Assembly: GCA_025200525.1 (NCBI GenBank)
Contig: CM045758.1
Span: 192,484,463 to 192,548,462, forward strand
Reading direction: 5' to 3'
Source: Camellia lanceoleosa
Lineage: Eukaryota; Streptophyta; Magnoliopsida; Ericales; Theaceae
DNA: 64,000 nt
Part shown: positions 22,471-34,145 of the stretch, one piece after another
Layout: each line of letters starts with the position of its first letter
Position numbering within the stretch: position 1 is the first letter of the stretch
The notes under the pieces: model-generated
The model's input: the letters and a program-made list of their open reading frames with translations, nothing else
What the model was told of the DNA's origin: nothing
Database searches by the model: none
Program-made: the position numbers and the translations under genes

Positions 22471-23682
22471 TATTACCCAAAAGACAACTTAAGAGGGGGG
22501 TGAATTAGGTTTTTACAATTAAAAATTAATAATACTCTAATAAAAATTATGACTAGCACAATAGATAAATATAGTTAATGAAATAAAAATAATTAAAACA
22601 AGTATTCTAACAACTATGTCAGTTAATGATTTTAGCACAGTGAAAATGTGAAATATACCTACAGCAATTTAAATAAAATAAAGAGATAAGGGAGAGAGAT
22701 GCAAACAAATTTATAGTGGTTCGGCTTCAACTCGGCCTACGTCCACTTCTCAAGCTTCACTTGAGATTTTTCACTATGCTCTAGCTTCACAGGGTGCTAG
22801 CAACCTTTTCACAAATGGAGCAATCCTCCACAGATTTTACACAGACTTTCTAAGTTAAGAACACTGAATGTACTACATTCTTACAAGGTTGAAAAGAATG
22901 TGTTTTTGCTTTCATAGAAAGCTATAAGAATTATCTCTCAAAGATAGATATAAAAATGAAGCTCTGGATTTTCTGTAAACTTCACACAGGAAAGATGAGT
23001 TTAATGTTATAAGGCTCTGTGTATAATTTCTGAGATAAAGATGTAAACAAAATTGAATAACACTTCTCAGAGAATTTTTAGAGAAAAGATGAGAATGATT
23101 TTTAGATCAAAGAATATTTTCTAATTTTTTTTGTAACTTGTTTAGATTAGAGGCTTTGGTATATATAATGAAACTTATAGCCGTTTATAACCATTTATAG
23201 CCGTTGTATTCATTTGAATTTATAGCAGTTTATAGCCCTTGTATTCATTTGAATTTATAGCCGTTGTACTCCATCATTACAAATTTGTATATCTTCCACT
23301 CCATCATTACAAATTTGAATATCTTCCACTTGAACCTTCTGAACTTTTGAACTGCTATTGTGCTGGGTTGTTTGAACCTCTGTTTTGGGCTATTTGAACT
23401 TATGATTTAATCAAATATTAAATACATTCTAACAGCATTTAAGATAAAGGTTTAGGTGAGAAATAATGGGACAAAATAAATTTTGATACTATTTTTCTCT
23501 TTCAAATAAATTAAAACATAATTAAATAAATCATCAAAATAAATTTTGGATTCTATTTTTCTTTTTCAAATAAATGAAAATATAATTAAATAAATCATCA
23601 AAATATATTTTGGATTCTATTTTTCTCTTTCAAATAAATTAAAACATAATTAAATAAATCATCAAAATAAATAAGTCCAACA
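22471..23682 (-). mobile_element. LTR-type insertion in the LINE (1212 bp, TSD CAATG)
   Basis: CAATG lies at 22466-22470 and again at 23683-23687. On the minus strand the insert starts TGTTGGACTTATTT, a typical LTR start, and ends GGGTAATA, a CA-to-TA change at the end. It has no coding frame. It could be a solo LTR or a small non-autonomous element. It cleanly interrupts the LINE RNase H-like domain. Confidence 0.75.
23472..23662. repeat. 64-bp tandem repeat, three copies
   Basis: Units start at 23472, 23535 and 23599, each beginning CAAAATAWATTTTGG and ending AATTAAATAAATCAT, with few differences. They lie at the LTR start side of the insertion at 22471-23682. Confidence 0.85.
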
Positions 23683-23687
23683 CAATG

Positions 23688-25959
23688 CAACTGAAGCATC
23701 ATGAGCATTCATGTGCAAAGATTTAAATAATGAGCCAACCCTGGTATTGTTAAGGAAGGCAACCATGCCAATACCCATGCCTGAAGGAGATGAATTACCC
23801 ACATGACTACAAAGAAGGTCCATAGGGAGAGAGTTGCAATCACAACTGTTTTGTGAAGGATTAAAAAGATAGAAAGGTGAGGAATTGGAGGAAGAATCAG
23901 CGGTTGCCAATGATATAGAACTGATAGAAGAGCTTTGATTATTGAGGATCCTAGAAGAAGAAGAAGAAGAAAAAGAAAAAGAGTAGCTAAGAAATTCTTT
24001 AGATTTTAAGAGAGAAGAGAAGATGTCTTTGGCTAAGAATAAAACTTGTAGAGGTGTGAAATTCTTGCCACAAAATACACACTGTCCCCTAACCTTCCAA
24101 ATAGCCCAAAGGATAGCAATAATCTGAAATAAGATCTCAAGGTCATTATTAGTAGAGAGGTTAAGATGTGAAAACCAAGAACACAACCAATAGGATACAT
24201 GAGTGGCATTGTTTGAGGATGTGTATAAACCCAAAGAAGAACCAAACCACGCTTGTTAGACAAATTCACAACTTAGAAACAAGTGAGTGGTAGATTTGAA
24301 GCCAGAATGCAAAAGGGGGCAGGCTAAATTGTCATGAAAGCCTTTAATGACCAAATTTTGTTTCACAGGAAATCTATCATGGCAAAGTTTCCATATAAAA
24401 AATCGAATCTTGAAGGGTAGAGGTAGGGACCAAAGTTGTTTCAAAGCAAATCTAAGCCAAGCAGGATGAATCACTTTGTTAAGAGAAGAAGTGTTCCTAA
24501 AACAAGGTTGAATGACATCACATCTAGAAATTTGTTCCAAAATAGAACAATGTGCTAAAAGGTGACAGGCAGACCTTACTGTAAATTCACCAAAAGAAGT
24601 GGGACTCCAAATAAGTCTATCAGGAAATCCAAAACTGGAAAGGGGGATCGTTTGTAGCAATTGTACAATGGAAAGAGGAAGTGAGGCTGATAGAAGTGTT
24701 GAGTTCCATTAGTGAAGATCTTGATTTATGAGGTCTGAAACCCAAAGGTTGTCAAGTAACAAATTATTCTCTGAGTCAATCAAAGAGGAGAGGGTAATAG
24801 GACAACATAAGGGCAGCCAAGGATCATGCCATAAAGAGATGTCATTTCCATTCCCAATTTGCCAACGAATACCTTTTTTCAAGGCTTCTCTTCCAAAAAT
24901 AATACTTCTCCAGCACTAAGAGCTTGAGGAAGCCATGTGAACAAAAAGAAAAGAAGAAGATTGACAATATTTAGCTCGGAAGAAGGATGAGAAAAGAGAA
25001 TCAGGACACGTTAAGATTCTCCAGCTTTGTTTAGCTAAGAGTGCTTGGTTGAAGAGAGAGATGCCTATTAATCCAAGGCCTCCAATGGATAAAGGCTGAC
25101 AAATTACTTCCCAACTTAGCCAATAGATTGACTTATTGCTTGGATGACCCACCCAAATAAAGTTTGAGATAATGGAAGAGATTTTTTTACAAACATATTT
25201 GGGAAAATAATAAATGGAAAGGTAATAAATCAAGATGGGAACCAACACTGATTTGACAAGAGTGAGTTGACCTGCTTTATTAAGAAAAAAAGATATCCAA
25301 CCTAGGCATTTAGACTTTACGCTTTCAATGAGATGATGAAAAATCTCCTTCTTTTTAGACACTATATTAAGCTTAATCCCCAAATACTTTTCGAAATTAA
25401 CAGCCAAACTTCTACCTAGTTATTGAGATAAAGATTATTGTAGGGCAGAAGGTGTATTGGGGCTAACAAAGAGATTAGATTTGTGAAGATTGATGACTTG
25501 ACCAGAAAGTTGACAATAAGTGTCTAAAATCTGTTTCAAATTTTGGCCTGCATGGGAGGTGATTTTAAAGAAGAGGAAGATGTCATCCGCAAAGAGAAAG
25601 TGAGAAATAGATGGTGCAGTCCTGGATATTTTAACACCTTCAATTTTTTTAGAAGTTTGAGCTGATACAAGAAGAGATGAGAAAATCTTCGCACAAAGAA
25701 TGAAAAGGTAAGGTGAGAGAAGGTCCCCTTGTCTAAGCCCCTACTTAGGCACAAAGTTAGAAGTGAATGAACCATTAACTAAAATGGAGTATGAAACTGT
25801 AGTGACACACTGCATGATGAGTGAAACCCACTTAAGAGGAAAGCCAAAAGTTGTAAGAACTTTATCAAGAAAAAACTAGTTGATTCTATCAAAAACTTTG
25901 CTCATATCAAGTTTTAGAGCTCCATAAAAAGTTTTGGAAAGTTTTTTGGTTCTCACAAA
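23688..25959 (-). pseudogene. LINE ORF2, C-terminal part of RT to RNase H
   Basis: Read on the minus strand from 25959 downward: KLDMSKVFDRIN, then ILVNGSFTSNF, a GLRQGDLLSPYLF equivalent and SHFLFADDIF, all motifs of a non-LTR reverse transcriptase with the catalytic FADD. These fall in shifted frames. The frame 25407-24916 follows with KYLGIKLNIVSKKKEIFHHL and GWISFFLNKAGQLTLVKSVL, then WVGHPSNKSIYWLSWEVICQ. After that a zf-RVT-type segment at 24660-24256 (FTVRSACHLL, WSLPLPFKIRFFIWKLCHDR, CPLLHSGFKSTTHLFLSC) leads to an RNase H start at 24234-23688. Several stops and frameshifts make it inactive. Confidence 0.88.
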
Positions 25960-25964
25960 ATTAG

Positions 25965-28481
25965 TGTCATGACCCAAACCCGCCCCCGTAGGTTTAGCAC
26001 TGTAACCGCCCAGTAATCCATGGATTACCAAAGGCTTCTGAACAGATTAGCAAATAATAAGGGGCTGCGGAAGCAATAATACAAAATAGACAAGGTCCAA
26101 TGAGCTGTGGTAACGTACATGGGACAGAATATTTTAAAACTTATATATATACATGAGCATGCTAGTCAAAGGACACCAATATTTACAAAGTATTTACATC
26201 CCAAGACTTGTCTTTACAACACACATACAGAGACTAGCATGAATACAAAAATAGCCATAGCATTAGACTTCGACCGGAACCTCCTCAAGAGGCGCAATAG
26301 CTTGGTCGACAAAAGCAATGTAAGCAGTAGTCAACTCTGGCCCTGGTCATGTGCCGGCTCACCTACATATATAATATAAACTGTGAGCGAAATCCCAGTG
26401 AATAATAATGGAGTAAAGGGGTTGTATGAATGATGTCCAGCGCAAGTTAGAATCCAGTATTTAAATCAGAACATATTCAGGCTTCAGAACAGAAATAGAT
26501 TTAGATACGCACTTATGTTCATATTCAGATTTTGCATAAGATCATATGTGATACACCCATTAACTATCAGATCAATTTGGTCCAGAGACCCACATACATA
26601 GTTGGTACCAACGACCAGAAGGGTCCATAGCTTGCGCGCAAGTAGCCATGGTATTGTTACCCCCAGGCAAGGGCCACATGCAGATTAGCCGCGGTATTGT
26701 TACCCTCGGGCGAGGGCCACGTGCAGATTGGCCGCAGTATTGTTACCCCCGGGCGAGGGCCACGTGAACTAAGGGTGCCACAAATACTTTTCAGAAAATT
26801 GGACATTCATTTATAATTCGTAAGATAGCATTTCAGAAAATAGATTATACCACATCAGTCAGAAAATACTTAAGTTAAATATAACTTTACAGAGTTATTA
26901 CTCACAGTGGGCCTTGAGACAGACAGACGGAGTAAACTTGGTCAAACGGTACGTGGCACGCAACCTACACAACACATAACAGATGCACACTTGAAACACA
27001 CGTTCTAATTGTACAAAACTTATTTCGTTGGCTCTTAGTGTGTTTCTAATCTCTTATCCTCATTATGGGGTCTTAAATATAGCCGAAGAATGCCTAGGAT
27101 AGAAAGAGGATGCAAAAATGCATTGAAAACCATTTCTCAAAATTTGCTGAAAATAAGGTCTACGCTCGAGCGTGGCTTTCCCCGCTCGAGCGTACATGCA
27201 GACAAATGAAGCTACGCTCGAGCGTGGACTTCCCGCCGAGCGCATCAGAACTTATGAGAAATCTTGGATGCATGAAATCCACGCCGACGGTGCTCGACTT
27301 CGCCGAGCGGCGTGTGACATGCACCATCACTCGAACGTGGCTTCCCCCCGCTCGAGCGGACTGCAAAACACACAAACTTTTGGGTATACGCATTTCACGC
27401 TCGAGCGTGACTCTCACCGCTCGAGCGGAAGTGCATGTACTCAGGCTTCACGCTCGAGCGTGGGTCAAATTTCTGGAAAAATCCAGATTGACCTCCAAAC
27501 ATGAAACTCGACCCTCAACCCTCCAAAACTCATTTTTCTAGGCCAAATCTTTGGAAAACACTTAGTAACTCATAGAACAACATGTTTAAAGAATCATTTC
27601 AAGAAATCATGGCCCAAGAGCAACCCTTTTTTGCAAAATCAACATGAACTTTATGATTATGCTATTAATTCAACATGCAAGAACCTCTTTGAATTCAAAC
27701 TCTCCAAAACATAATCAAACTTGATAATTTGATGGAAAACAAGTTGAATGACCATAATGTAGGTGAAGTTAGCACATGCACGAAAGAAACCTTTGAAATC
27801 ATGCTCAAATTGCAAGAAAATGTACATGCATACATGGTATAGCCCAATTCTAGTACAATTCCAAAATAAATTCACTTAGTTTACTAATGATCTGGTTGAA
27901 TCTAACTCAATTACTCAAGGAAATGTTTAGTTTCTTACCTAGAGGCTCCAATCAACAAAATTAAGGTTGAGGCCCTACAAATCTTCCCCAATTGTCAATA
28001 ATTCAAAGCATCTCTTGGATTTGAACTCAAACTCCAAATCTTGAACCAATTCCTCTACTCTCACTCTCTCACATTTCTCTCCCTTAGAATAGGCTCAAGT
28101 GTGATCAAAATGAATAAAAGAGGTGAGTGGGAGCATAATGAGGCCACTAAGGCTTTAAACCAAAAGTGTGCCTAAAAGAGTTAATTAGTGGGCATTACTT
28201 TAATCTAATTTAATCGCTCCGAACCGAATTTAAATTAAACATACCATAAAATTCTATAAACCCTAACTAACACATAACACAAGTCAATTTTTGATTCGAA
28301 CGCCGATAAGGCTTCCAATTCACGAACCGAAATTAAAATATGAACAGATCTTTCTACGCCTAACAGATAAAAATACAAAGGTGATGCAATACTCATGCAA
28401 ATTAGTTCCAAATCCTTCCTAAACTATTGTTAGGCTTAACTAAGCATGAATTAACGTTAATCTGAGGTCGGGGTTATTACA
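25965..28481 (-). mobile_element. Solo LTR in the LINE (2517 bp, TSD ATTAG)
   Basis: ATTAG is present at 25960-25964 and 28482-28486. The plus-strand edges are TGTCATGACCC and GGTTATTACA, so on the minus strand it runs TGTAATAACC to GGGTCATGACA. The first 120 bp (plus strand) align with the edge of the Tekay LTR at 47291 (AACCCG, TAGGTTTA, GTAACCG, GATTACCAAAGGC), so the two families are related. It has no PBS, PPT or genes. The open frame across 27110-27541 is caused by a GC-rich repeat island. Confidence 0.92.
27163..27460. repeat. Island of seven CGCTCGAGCG palindromes
   Basis: Exact copies begin at 27163, 27183, 27215, 27349, 27398, 27418 and 27451, with degenerate relatives between them. 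They usually appear in pairs about 20 bp apart, followed by TGG or GGA. They form the only CpG-rich patch in the LTR. Confidence 0.85.
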
Positions 28482-28486
28482 ATTAG

Positions 28487-29160
28487 TAAGCTCTTGAGCC
28501 ATGGAAATGTTATCAGCAATGACTTTTGTGAGACTAGAGAGTTAATAATCATTTTGAGCCTATTAGCAAGTACTTTAGAAATGATTTTATACAAAACATT
28601 TCAAAGGCTAATAGGACGATATTGATCAACCGATTTCGAATTCGCTACTTTGGGAATACGACTGATGAAAGTTCGATTAACCTCCATAAGCATATGCCCA
28701 GAATTGAGAAAAGAGAGCACTACAATAGTAACGGAGACAGATACTATGTGCCAACATTTTTGAAAAAGATGGGTGGTGTGCCATTAGGACCAGGTGCTTT
28801 GAGAGGGCCCATTTGAAAAACAGCATCCTTTACCTCACAAGCTAAAAAAGGTTTGTTTAGAAAATCAACTTGGGTAGGAGATAAAGATGACTGTACACTT
28901 ATAGTAGAAAACTGTTGATTAGAGTGATCAACACTAGAAGAGTAGAAACCTTGGAAATAGTCGAAGAAAATATTTCTAATTTTCTTTTCATCATGAATGA
29001 TCAGGCCAGAAAGAGATTTTATATGCCAAATGTGACTTTTAGACCTTCTTACTCTAGTCATTAAACGAAATTTTTTTGTGTTTTTATCCCCCAAAACTAA
29101 CCAATGCACTTTAGCCCGCTGAGCCCAAAAAGTTTCTTCACAATTCCAAAGAAAATCCAT
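28487..29160 (-). pseudogene. LINE ORF2, N-terminal part of RT (5'-truncated element)
   Basis: The frame 29160-28744 gives AQRAKVHWLVLGDKNTKKF, then FLACEVKDAVFQMGPLKAPG, the hallmark upstream block of plant LINE reverse transcriptases. After a frameshift, QYRPISLCNVLYKIISKVLA lies at about 28620-28560. The endonuclease domain that should precede it is absent, so the element is 5'-truncated near 29161, as is usual for LINEs. It continues across the solo LTR into 25959. Confidence 0.88.
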
Positions 29161-29855
29161 TGTTTTTTTTTTTTTATTTTAATTGTTAACATTTTTTACA
29201 TCTTATTATTAGTATTGATTATTATTATTTTTTTCTTTTGTTATTTAATAGGAATTCAAGTTGAAGGAGACGATAAAAATTATGGTTATATCAGATTTTT
29301 TGAGAAACAATGTTGTGATATTGATGTTATATGTTTTATCTCAACAACTATTGTTCCATGTTGTAATAGACTAATGATACTATTTTTTTTTTGGTTGGAC
29401 ATTTGAAAATCGAGATATTATGTTGCATGGATTATTTTGAGGGGATGGACTCATGGAATATATTCGAGAGATGCCTATTGATTTTAAAAGTTAACTTAGC
29501 TAATAATGTTGATTGTGCATGTTACTTTGCAAAATTTACAAGTGGTGTTTTGGTTTTTTTTTTGCTTTTTGTTCTTTGTTTTTTGTTTTTTGTTTTTTGT
29601 TTTTTTTTTTAAGCAAAAAACAGGTGTTGTTTGGATGTTGTTTTATTTATTTTTTTTGTTGTGGTCTAGGTGTTATTTTGTATCTTGTTTGTCATGTTAT
29701 TGTTATTTGGATGTTTATGTTTGGATATAGTTGGATTATACTTTTATGTATATTATTTTTATTTGCCTAAAAAAAAAAGAAATAAAATAGGATATGCAAA
29801 ATTCAAAAAAAAAAGGGTTTGGAGATTTTTCAGGGTTGGGAAAACCCGATCCTCG
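29161..29855. other. T-rich non-coding segment
   Basis: The content is poly-T, (TTTTTG)n at about 29560-29610 and AT-rich sequence. The open frames here are phenylalanine-rich artefacts. An AG at about 29250 and an open stretch to 29400 could be a decayed exon, but I cannot identify it. Confidence 0.4.
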
Positions 29856-29858
29856 TGT

Positions 29859-29888
29859 GGGGGCGGGGGCGGGGGCGGGGGCGGAGGG
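29859..29888 (+). repeat. (GGGGGC)4 tract, G-quadruplex candidate
   Basis: Four GGGGGC units are followed by GGAGGG, in otherwise AT-rich sequence. Four runs of at least three G with one-base loops meet the standard quadruplex pattern. The flanks to about 29990 are also GC-rich and may belong to a small element. Confidence 0.8.
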
Positions 29889-30015
29889 TGATTGGTTTCT
29901 CGCCGAGAATCGGGGGCAAGGACAGGAAATTTTATACTTTCGGGGATCAAGAACGGGGAGTATAATCCCTTGTCCCACACTGGCCCATTGCCTTTCCTAG
30001 TTTAAGGTATAGAAT

Positions 30016-31147
30016 TCAACAACAAAATTTGATCTTTTAATATTTATTTAAAATCTGTTTAAGACTATCGATCAATTACTGTTGATTGGGTTTCAACTGA
30101 ATTTTTGCTAACACGATCCTACTCATTATACAAATTATAAAAAATTAAAATTTTTAAAATTATGTTATATCAACTATTTATATACTAATTAATATATCAA
30201 TTGATACATACAGTTTTAATTTGTGACATTACCATATATAATATGGAATCATTTCTATATGCTCTCTTGCTATATAATATGGATTGAGCATAATGCGCTA
30301 TCAATGTGAAAGGAATACATTTAAGGTTGAAAAGTAACCTAATCCAAATGGGAAGCCCACATTCACCGCCCTCTTGATTTTGGAATGGGAAACAGTTTTT
30401 AGATCCCTTTTAGCTTTCTTATTTTTTAGACAGATATTTATTTATTTATTTATTATTTATTTTAAATTCCGTTTTAATGAAAATTTTATGTATTGAGGCT
30501 TTGTTTGGGACCAAATTATTAGTAATTTTTTAATTTTTTAGTTAAAATATAAGGTAAAAAAATTATTATATTTAGAATGACTTTTTGATTTTTTATGAAA
30601 AATGTGCAAAAAATAAAATTTTTTTAAAAAATTTTTTTTTAATATAGATTATAGACTATTTAATTTTTTTAATAATTTTTTAATTTTTAAATTAAAACTA
30701 TTGCATGCTAAACAAAACTTAAATTATCATTTTAATTGTCATATGTTCCGGCAAATGAAGGAAAGAGTATTTGTACTATTCTGTCATGCCGTACTCAAAT
30801 TCTTAAGGATCGGTGATTAAAGTAAAAAATAATTAAGATCTATTTTGAGAAGATGGTTATAATTAATTTTTTAATAAAAAAATATTTATAAATAATTTTT
30901 TTATGAGAGAGAAAGTGAATTATAATTTGAAAAGTGAATTATAACCTCCTTAATGGCTTATCAATGCATAAACAGCGGCGGTGGCCCTGCAAGCTTTTCA
31001 CAAAAAATAATATTATATGTATTAATTAATATATTATATATTAACATGATATGGTATAATTTTAAAAATTTTAAGTATTTATAATTTATATAATAAATAC
31101 GATCAATAACAATAATATATCATTAATTAATACATTAATATATATAT
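30016..31147. other. AT-rich spacer with a possible MITE
   Basis: At 30498-30712 the sequence begins GGCTTTGTTTGGGACC and ends near TGCTAAACAAAAC, a weak inverted-repeat pair suggesting an old MITE. There are no genes. Confidence 0.4.
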
Positions 31148-31150
31148 TAA

Positions 31151-31281
31151 GGGTTAGTTTAGGATGTCCTAAAAAAGTATACTTTTTATCTTTTTATAAA
31201 AAGATATACAGAAAAATAAAGAGGTGATGTGATAAAAAAAAGATAAAAAAATAAATTATATAGTCTATACCAAACCAGCCC
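31151..31281. mobile_element. Tourist-like MITE (131 bp)
   Basis: The left end GGGTTAGTTTAGGATG and the right end (reverse complement GGGCTGGTTTGGTATAG) are inverted repeats flanked by TAA at 31148-31150 and 31282-31284. Its terminus is shared with the elements at 9699 and 11761. Confidence 0.7.
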
Positions 31282-31516
31282 TAATTAGTACATATACCTC
31301 ACTGTTTCACAAATCTCAAATATTTTATTACTTTTTTTTTTTCTTGAATGGTATATTAGGAAGCCGTGACCCCTCCAGAGACAACTGTACTCCTATTAGG
31401 CTTGACATGACACCTTTCGCCAAACATATATTTTAATTAAAAAATTAAAAAATAATATAAATTATTATATCAATTTCTTTATTATTTTGTATATTTTTTT
31501 TATGAGGAGTTTTCTT

Positions 31517-31735
31517 AAGTGTGCAAGTACATACCATGTGCCACTTACACAAAAAGTGTAAGTGTAAGGTGTAAGTGTAAGTATAAGGTGTAAGTGTAAA
31601 GTGTAAGGTGTAAGTGGGTTGCATATGGTGTGCAACCTCAAAAAAAAGTATAAGTGTAAGGTTTAATTTTTCACAAAAGGTGTAAGTGTAAGGTGTAAGT
31701 GTAAGGTATAAGGTGTAAGGTGTAAGTTGCACACC
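31517..31735. repeat. GTGTAAG-based tandem repeat within an imperfect foldback
   Basis: The words GTGTAAG, GTATAAG and GGTGTAAGT repeat many times in two blocks. The blocks are separated by GTTGCATATGGTGTGCAACC. The right end GTTGCACACC echoes this spacer. It is not the plant telomere repeat. Confidence 0.7.
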
Positions 31736-33276
31736 ATAACCAAACCCTTTTTATAAAAGTTAAAAAATTATTAAAATAACTTATTCTCAAATAATACCAT
31801 GTATATGATATTTCATTTTAAAAATTATTTATCATTTTATTTGTCATTACCGTATTGTATTGATAATATGCATGAGTAATAGGATAATTAAGTAGTATTT
31901 AATTTACTAAAATAGAGTATAATGGAATAATCACTCTATCAAAATATTTAATTTTATATATAGTTGACTAAAAAAATACTAGTAATAAAAAAATATAATA
32001 AAATAATTATTCACTATTATAATGGAATGATATAGAAAAAAAGAAAAGAAATAACCATTTAATTTAATTTCATCTTATCCTAGTGAACTAAATACAATAT
32101 TAGAGTGTGTTAAACCAATTAATACATTAGTACCATATGAGATGATGAATAATTTTTGACTTACAAATATGGCTCTTATAATATTAGTGTAGAAATTTAG
32201 TTAAGGTAGACTGGTCATGCATGAGATAATACCAATAGTTATTAGAGAAACTATATCTAGGTGGAAGTTGGGGAAAAAAATTATAAGCACATGGATTTGT
32301 ATCCTTACAGTTTTTTATTTGCACCCTCCCACAGACATATTTGTACCCCATGTGTTTGTAATTTTTTTTTTAATTTATAAAATCCCGTGTATAATAGGGT
32401 TACCGCTAGTTTCAAATATACACCAGAGCACCGTTCAAGATGAGGTTGGAAACATAACCCTCTGTCATTTCTTATTGGCTGGGATGTTGGTGGTGCTCTC
32501 CTCCACTAGCTAGCTAAGGGGGCACCGAAGATGCAACTTCTTGAAGAGAGAGGTGGCGCCCTCCGATTAGTTTGTCTATTTGTTGAGAGATGAAGCAAAT
32601 TTCAAGAACCAAGTGAATAGTAAAATGCAAAGACACCCATCTTTGCATGCAGAGGGAGTTGCAAACACGAAGGTCCAGTTTGGCAATCAAAAATAATTTA
32701 TGTTTTTATTTTTTTATCTTTTTTTCATTACATTATCTCTCTATTTTTTTATATATTTTTTCGTAAAAAGACAAAAAATTATTTATTTAGATCATTCTAA
32801 ATAATTCCTAAGACACATAAAATATAGGCATAGATATTTGTCATCCACCTAAAATATAATGGTTAATTTCTGCACATGTATCTATCTACTATATAATATA
32901 ATATAATATAAGAGAAATTTTAGGTACATATGATATTTAATTATAATTTATTATAATATTAATTATGACATTATTTGATTATAATCTCAGAATTCTATAA
33001 TTATACCTTAAGTGATATTTGATTATAATTTATTTATTTATAAATCATGACTTCAATATTGGTGAGAATAACTTGCATATGTTACATAATTTTTGACCAT
33101 AATATATAAGTAATTTTACTGTTCACTTGATGGCTTATTTCCAAAATTGCCCTTTCGGTTTGTGCTTCTAACATGAATTTAACTAAGGGTGTTTTGGTCT
33201 TATGCGGAATTTCAGCTCCATTGTCGAATGAATTCAACAAGTCAGCAAGAGATTTGCCTCCATGGAATTACCCAAA
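31736..33276. other. AT-rich spacer, no gene recognised
   Basis: A 98-codon frame at 32217-32513 has no family match and no supporting context. At about 32675-32815 there is MITE-like sequence (CCAGTTTGGCAATC) without clear ends. Confidence 0.4.
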
Positions 33277-33415
33277 TCAACCGTGATCACCCCGTTACTT
33301 ATAATATTTTACATTTATTTAATTTTTATTTTATTTTAATTTAATTACAAAATTCTCAATAAGGTAAAATTAATTAATTGAATTATTTTAATTTCGAGTA
33401 TCAAGCCATATGAGA

Positions 33416-33637
33416 GTTGGCAAGTGGCTTTTTTAGCCAAAAAGTCAAGAAGCCACTAAAAAAAATCAAAAAGCCAACAACCTATACCAAAAAGTTAAAG
33501 ATTTCATTTTTTCTCTATTTCTTGTACATCTTTTTGTAAAAAGTCAAAAGTTCATTCCAAACAAACTAGTTTTTTTACATCATATTTTAGCTAAAAAGTC
33601 AAAAAATGACTAAAAAAGTATATTCCCAAACGAGGCC
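33416..33637. mobile_element. MITE inside the 5' LTR, left end lost
   Basis: This block is absent from the matching 3' LTR. The right end AACGAGGCC followed by TAA matches the MITE at 879-1017. The left end begins abruptly at GTTGGCAAGTGG, so the outermost inverted-repeat bases and a few LTR bases were deleted. Confidence 0.75.
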
Positions 33638-33731
33638 TAAATATCCGATTCAGTTTAGTAAATTTGAAATTTTACTAATTAAGTCCAAATTGGAATTGAT
33701 TAAGTTATAAAAAAAAAAAAAAACAAAATAC

Positions 33732-33764
<33 letters not shown>

Positions 33765-34145
33765 TAATGTAAATATATGGAATAATATATCTTATTACCT
33801 AAAGATATGATTTAATTTAGTTTTGGTTTATCAAAAATAAAATGAATATATTTGACTTAAGGGCCGAGTTAGCACAACAATGAATTGTGCAAATTGCTGG
33901 AAAAAGGAAAGCCGAGCCAGCTGTGCTGTTTAGTACCTAAGAGGCTGAGTCATCAATTGAGAGCCATCATTACGGGGTGATTCATCACCAAGTTATGTAT
34001 ATATATAAATAGGGGACCTCGTGAAGTAAGGAGCAAAAGGAAAAAGAAATGAAGAAAAAAAAGAGAAAAAGGAGCAGGAGAAGAGTCTTCAATGGCTAGG
34101 AAAAATATGAAGGAAATAATAAGAATTAATAATTAGGTGGATTAT

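Noticed and set aside
27163..27460. Regular short repeats resembling a CRISPR array
   Set aside because: The repeat is only 10 bp, spacing is irregular, and it lies in a plant LTR with clear target duplications.
27110..27541. 143-codon plus-strand ORF and partners on both strands
   Set aside because: They lie in the CTCGAG palindrome island of a solo LTR. The openness comes from the repeated unit and there is no domain.
29506..29770. Three overlapping F/C-rich ORFs
   Set aside because: They result from poly-T and TTTTTG repeats.
31517..31735. Interstitial telomere repeat
   Set aside because: The unit is GTGTAAG and not the plant TTTAGGG.
32217..32513. 98-codon plus-strand ORF
   Set aside because: It has no recognisable domain, no splice or promoter support, and AT-rich surroundings.
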